A stretch of DNA of 64,000 nucleotides from Adiantum capillus-veneris (taxonomy: Eukaryota > Streptophyta > Polypodiopsida > Polypodiales > Pteridaceae). Below the pieces are notes generated by a model. It was given only the letters and a program-made list of their open reading frames with translations. It ran no database searches and was not told the origin of the DNA. The translations under genes were made by a program, and so were the position numbers. Positions 59,465-64,000 of the stretch are shown here, in pieces (positions within the stretch are counted from its first letter, which is position 1; every line of letters starts with the position of its first letter). The stretch covers positions 64,112,620-64,176,619 of the forward strand of contig CM043956.1 of NCBI GenBank assembly GCA_014529385.2, given 5' to 3'.

Positions 59465-59484
59465 ACATGGATTGCAATCCATGT
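59465..59484. repeat. palindromic motif copy 5 (perfect)
   Basis: acatggattgcaatccatgt, a perfect palindrome in which both core CpG sites have become TG and CA. Confidence 0.95.
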
Positions 59485-60839
59485 TACACATCCTTTTGCA
59501 ATTGTGCTTAGTTCTGATGATTCTGCCAAGTAACAGGAGCCTACTGATGAAAAAGTATGGTGAGAGCTAGCGGGGTATGAGAGTAGATTGAGAGGAAGAA
59601 GGAGTAGTCTTACGAAAAAGATGTACATCTCCTCACATAATCACTCATATTAGCATAGCTTAGCTTAGTAATTAGCATGGTAGAGGAGATGAGCATGCAT
59701 TGAAGCTTGGCTCTTGGTTGGATTTGCATCACAAAGCCAAGAGTTGTTGGTGTAGGCCTCCCTTCTCACAAGCCTTTCAGTAAAGCTTGAGAAGGGTCTT
59801 CTTACTCCACACATGGAATAGTGTGAGTGTGTATGCAATAATGCCTTGAGAAAATCAGCCTCCTCTCTCTCTCTTGGTCGACCCCTCTTGCTATTTGCTC
59901 ATGCTCACACCTTATTGGACCTCCCCAGACTTAGACAATGGAATTTGAAGAGCATAAGTGATAGCCTTCTGACACATGTCCCCCTTTTTACTTTTGTGAG
60001 AGCTTTATGTAATTAATTAATGCAACTAAACTCTCATTGGACCCCTTTGTCTCCTCGCCAATAGGAATCAGGCAAGCCATTGGGTTGCTGAATGCTCATT
60101 GGACCCCTTGGGGGACTGTCCAATAGACTTCTAGAGAGCTTAATTTTTATTTATTTTATTAAGTGTTTTTTAAATTAATTAAACTAGATTTACTCTAGCC
60201 TAATTCTCAATGGTCCACCTCCATGGCCATCGAATAGGATTTGAGTACACCTTGTGGGCATTTGGGCTAGGGAGTTGACATTTGTCCCTCATTCCCTTTG
60301 TGTAAAGGAGCTTGTGAGTGAGTATGTGTGTGTGTGTGTTTCTCTCTCATCTCCTACTTCTAGAGCTCGCCCCCTCCTATGTAGGGATGCATAAAGAATT
60401 TTTTCGTACACACACAAAGCATCCAATTTCCCTAGTGATGACCTTTGGACACAACCTTTGAATTTTGGAACCTTAGCATTTTGGAAGTCTTAATGGGCTG
60501 AACCTTAGGGTCTTTTAAGCCCATTGTTGAACCTTGATCTTTTGCAGATGGCTCCCCCTTTGGATCCCTATTTTCCCTCCTTTGGATCCCTACTGTGGTC
60601 GTCTGCTAGCTTAACCAATATTCTAGCTTTTTCTCCCCTGGCACTTCCCCACATTAAATTATCAGTTTAACATGAGAAAATCATTTAGGAGAATTAGATA
60701 TTAGATATTAAAACATTACCTCTCTCTTGAAATCATAGTCGTTCTCGACTATGAGGTAAAGAAGATAAAGCAAAAAAATTGTCCATTTTTAACATTTGTA
60801 CATTTGCTTACTCTAGGGAAGCATTGTAAGCATTGACAA

Positions 60840-63622
60840 GGTTTAGGTTATCCTTTAATTGTATGCCTTGCATCCATCTAGCATCTTCAAAAGGATAATT
60901 CTTAAACTTAATAAGATATTGTCAGATAGTCTTACCGCCTCTTAGTACCTTGTCTTCATGTCGGAGAATGGACTCGGACCGCAACACCTCTTCTTGGTCC
61001 TCAATCTTCGGTGGGTCTTCAATAGTTGGTTCTTGTGGTGGCTCTCCTTTGTAAGGCTTTAGTAGGCTCACATGGAAAGCATTGTGTATGAGCCAATGGC
61101 TGGGCAACTTGAGTTGGTAGGCCATCTCATTGATTGGCCTTAGAATCTGGAAGGGACCATAGTACCTTTTTGCTAACTTAGCATAGTAATTTTGGTGTCC
61201 CGTAGGATTCTTGCTCGTCGTCTGCCTTAATCGATCCTTGGGAAATTTAAGTAAGACCCAATCATTTTCTTTAAAGGCTTGGGCTCTTATGTGCTTATCA
61301 GCTACCTTTGTTGTGAGATAGAGATAGCATCCTTAATCTTTTGGAAAGATTATTGTAGGTCTCGGCTATACTCATCTGCAATGAAGATCTTCCCGTGTAC
61401 CTTAAGTAGCAAGGGACTTTTTTATCTTCCCTCAATTACCTCAAAAGGTGCTTTTCCGTGGAAGTATGTACAATGTTATTGCAGGCATACTCCACTAAGG
61501 GTAAGTACTTCTCCCATTGGGACCTTTGATCTACTTTCGTTACATAGGCTTTTAGTATATCAAGAATTGTTAGGTTAGCTATTTCACTTTGGCCATCCGT
61601 TTGTGGGTGATAGGCCAAAGAGAAGTTTAGCCTTGTCCCTAAATTCTCAAAGAGACCCTTCCAGAAATTATTGGTCATTCTAGGATCTCTATCCAACACT
61701 ATGGACATTGGCAAGCCATGGTACTTGAAGATATGTGAAATGAAGAGGGTTTCCATTTGATGGGCTTTGATAGTCTTTTTGACAGGTATAAAATGAGCTT
61801 GTTTACTAAACCTATCTACTATGGTCCATATTCCCGTATTCCCATGGATAGACTTAGGCAATCCAAAGATAAAATCCATGGATATGCTCTCCCATGGTGA
61901 ATTAGGGATTGGCAAAGGTTGAAGCAATTCAAGTTGCTTCCCTCTATCAAACTTCGTCTTTTGGCATACCACACATTTAGAAAAATACTCTTGTATGTTT
62001 GCTTTCATGGTAGGCCAATAGAAATATGTTTCAATCCCCTTTAGGGTAGATTGAATCCCTCTATGCCCCGCATAAGGAGGAGCATGTGATTTATACATTA
62101 CTTTCTCACGTAGTGAGTTAGTAACACATAGTCTATTGCCATAGAGAAGATATTCCTCTTTCTTCCCTAATACAAGGGCTGAAATAACATCTCTAAAATC
62201 GGGATCAATAGCATACTCATTTATCATAGAAGATAGATCATTGTGAGTTGCTATGGAAACTGCATTAACTCTCGGTCGTCTTGAGAGTGCATCGGCTACT
62301 TGATTATGCTTGCCAGCAATGTGAGCAATATGAAAATGAAATTGCGAAAGAAAATTTGCCCACCTCATTTGTTTGTCGGAGAGCTTGGTCTGCGTCATGA
62401 AGTACTTAAGACTTTGGTGATTCGTTTGCAGAATGAAAGGAGTCCCCAATAAATAGTGCTTCCATGAGTCTAAGGCATGTAAAACTGCGAGGAGTTCCTT
62501 TTCATATATGCCTAGAGCTTGCTCAATAGGGTCGAGCCTTTGACTTTCATAGGCTATGGCGTGCCCTTCTTGGAGCAAGACAGCTCCAAGGCAATCACCA
62601 CAAGCGTCACATTGGACCTCAAATGGCTTTGAGAGATCCGGTAGTGTAAGCACACGTTGCAAGATAAGCTTTTCTTTAAGATTTTCAAAAGCATTGTTCT
62701 CCTTGGCAGACCATGTATACGTAAAATTCTTCTTTGTTAGGTCATGTAATGGTCTTGCAATTTGTGAGAACTTTTCTATGAAGCGTCTATAGTATGCACA
62801 CATACCTATAAAGCTTCTTAGTTCATGAAGATTCCTTGGTTTAGTCCATCCTTTTATTACCTCTAACTTTGATGGATCCATTTGGATGCCATCTTGAGAG
62901 ATAATGTGACCTAAATATAGAATCTCTTGTAAGAAAAAATCACTTTTCTTTCGACTAACATAAAGTTTATTCTCTTTTAGAACTTGAAATATTACTTGGA
63001 GCTATTGCTTGTGTTTGTCTAATGAATTAGAGTAGATGATGATATCATCAAAGAACACTCCAGTAAAGGTTCGGTGAGGCCTGAATAGCTTCTCCATCAA
63101 GCGGTTGAATGTGGCTGGTGCATTGGTCAAGCCAAAGGGCATCACAATGTATTCGTAAATACCAAATGTAGTGTGAAATGCGGTCTTTATAATGTCTTGA
63201 TCAACTATCCTTATTTGATGATTGCCACTTTTTAGGTCAATCCTACTGAAGTAGGTTGACCCTTGAAGCTTATCAAATAGGTCTTCTACCCGTGGAACGG
63301 GAAATCTATTCTTGATAGTGATCCTATTTAGTGCTCTATGATTGACACATATATGATATATGCCGTCTTTCTTTTGCACTAATAGCACAGGTGAGCAAAA
63401 TGGAGATGAGCTAGGCCTAACCATGCCCTTTTCAACTAACTCATTCACTTGCCGCATAATCTCCTCTTGTTGAGCTTCAGAAAATCTATAAGGAGGTTTA
63501 CTAGGCGGTAAACTTTCTGGAAGAAGTTCAATTGCATGGTCATCATTGCCTCGTTTAGGAGGTAGCTCACAAGGGATGTCATCAATAAAGACATCTTGAA
63601 ACCCCTTGAGAAAATTGGACAA
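60840..63622 (-). pseudogene. Gypsy H pol: RT, RNase H, integrase, chromodomain
   Basis: The frame is continuous from 63622 to 61436 except for one TAG at 63002. [58 protein letters not shown] and FFDDIIIYSN. RNase H: VQCDACGDCLGAVL and YEKELLAVLHALDSWKHYLL. Integrase: YAGHRGIQSTLKGIET...CVVCQ, DFIFGLP, DRDPRMTNNFW and QTDGQSEIAN. A frameshift near 61440 follows. The tail frame (61125-60922) has [17 protein letters not shown] and a chromodomain-like start ([16 protein letters not shown]), which after a stop continues FKNYPFEDARW (to about 60860). A chromovirus related to, but distinct from, gypsy C and E. Confidence 0.93.
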
Positions 63623-63657
63623 CTCTAATTCCTTGTGATTGTTTATATTTTCTTTTG

Positions 63658-64000
63658 CTAAAGCATTAGATTCATTTTGAGATCTTTAACAAAAATGATG
63701 TACACGAAAATAGAGCTCTTTATCGACATATTGAAAGCTTGCATATGTACAATGGGTATGGTGTTACCCATTTGCTTAGCATCTATGTACGTATCTTTTT
63801 CCCTGAACCTAAAGTAGATTCTCCTGTCAGGGAATTTAACATTGGCAGCCATGCGATCAAACCATGGTGCCCCTATGATTACATCCTGGTGCTTGAGAGG
63901 AGAGATAAAGAAGTCTTCTTTGTCCACATAGCTTTGGACATGGAGCCTCAATTTCCTGATTAAGGGAGTGACTGAAGCTTCTTGCCCCTTGAAAGCACCA
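63658..64000 (-). pseudogene. Gypsy H protease region, cut by the window edge
   Basis: MRLHVQSYVDKEDFFISPLK and DVIIGAPWFDRMAANVKF match the segment C-terminal to the retropepsin active site in the other chromoviruses here (GIPWxxxxN). The active site lies beyond the right edge. A frameshift between 63658 and 63622 separates it from RT. Confidence 0.75.

Larger units (their letters stand above)
57551..60715. other. noncoding region with five 20-bp palindromes; right end probably an LTR of gypsy H
   Basis: No reading frame of note. The right end (GATATTAAAACA at 60715) followed by TTACCTCTCTCTTG reads on the minus strand as a polypurine-like AAGAGAGAGGTAA and a TG-starting LTR, placing the 3' LTR of gypsy H here. 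Its left end is not determined. Confidence 0.45.

Noticed and set aside
57708-59484. Palindromes as terminators or a CRISPR-like array
   Set aside because: Spacing is irregular, spacers are not of uniform length, no T-run follows, and the genome is a plant.

Overview
The window is nuclear DNA from a plant, almost certainly a seed plant with a large, repeat-rich genome. The evidence is nested Ty1/copia and Ty3/gypsy LTR retrotransposons with initiator-tRNA-Met primer sites, two plant-type LINE remnants, long (GA)n, (CA)n, poly-G and poly-C tracts, and the 3' exons of a plant-type cytosolic pyruvate kinase. No species can be named. No prokaryotic gene, rRNA, tRNA or CRISPR array was seen.

Layout. 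1-2.6 kb: the 3' part of a LINE ORF2, a GA tract, and an opposed LINE-like 3' end with a small ORF. 2.6-8.7 kb: a nearly complete minus-strand copia element (Copia-1) whose gag is split by a 732-bp hAT-like element with an 8-bp target duplication. 9.4-24.4 kb: one old copia element (A) opened by other elements: a solo gypsy LTR, a gag-only element (B) that itself holds a minus-strand chromovirus (C, with perfect target duplication), and a short LTR element (D, with perfect target duplication). 25.0-33.8 kb: a plus-strand gypsy (E) split inside reverse transcriptase by a non-autonomous LTR element (F). F carries an unrecognised long ORF, which is itself split by a solo LTR with perfect target duplication. 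33.8-34.6 kb: LTR scraps. 35.1-36.5 kb: the last three visible exons of pyruvate kinase, plus strand. 38.6-39.2 kb: LINE endonuclease remnant. 40.4-45.9 kb: a copia LTR scrap and a decayed minus-strand copia (G). 45.9-49.5 kb: no gene seen. 49.5-54.6 kb: fragments of non-chromovirus gypsy elements in both orientations, followed by a microsatellite-rich probable LTR with a TATA box to about 56.3 kb. 56.4-57.6 kb: two overlapping minus-strand ORFs of unknown function. 57.6-60.7 kb: noncoding DNA with five copies of a 20-bp palindrome. 60.9-64.0 kb: a minus-strand chromovirus (H) running off the right edge.

No element looks intact. Almost every reading-frame break is a single in-frame stop, mostly TAG where Gln or Trp is expected, with occasional frameshifts and short tandem duplications. 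The only sequence that looks like a functional host gene is pyruvate kinase. Its upstream exons are not visible in the window, and one of its introns appears to use a GC donor. Coordinates of LTRs with TG/CA ends and target duplications are read base by base; other element edges are approximate.
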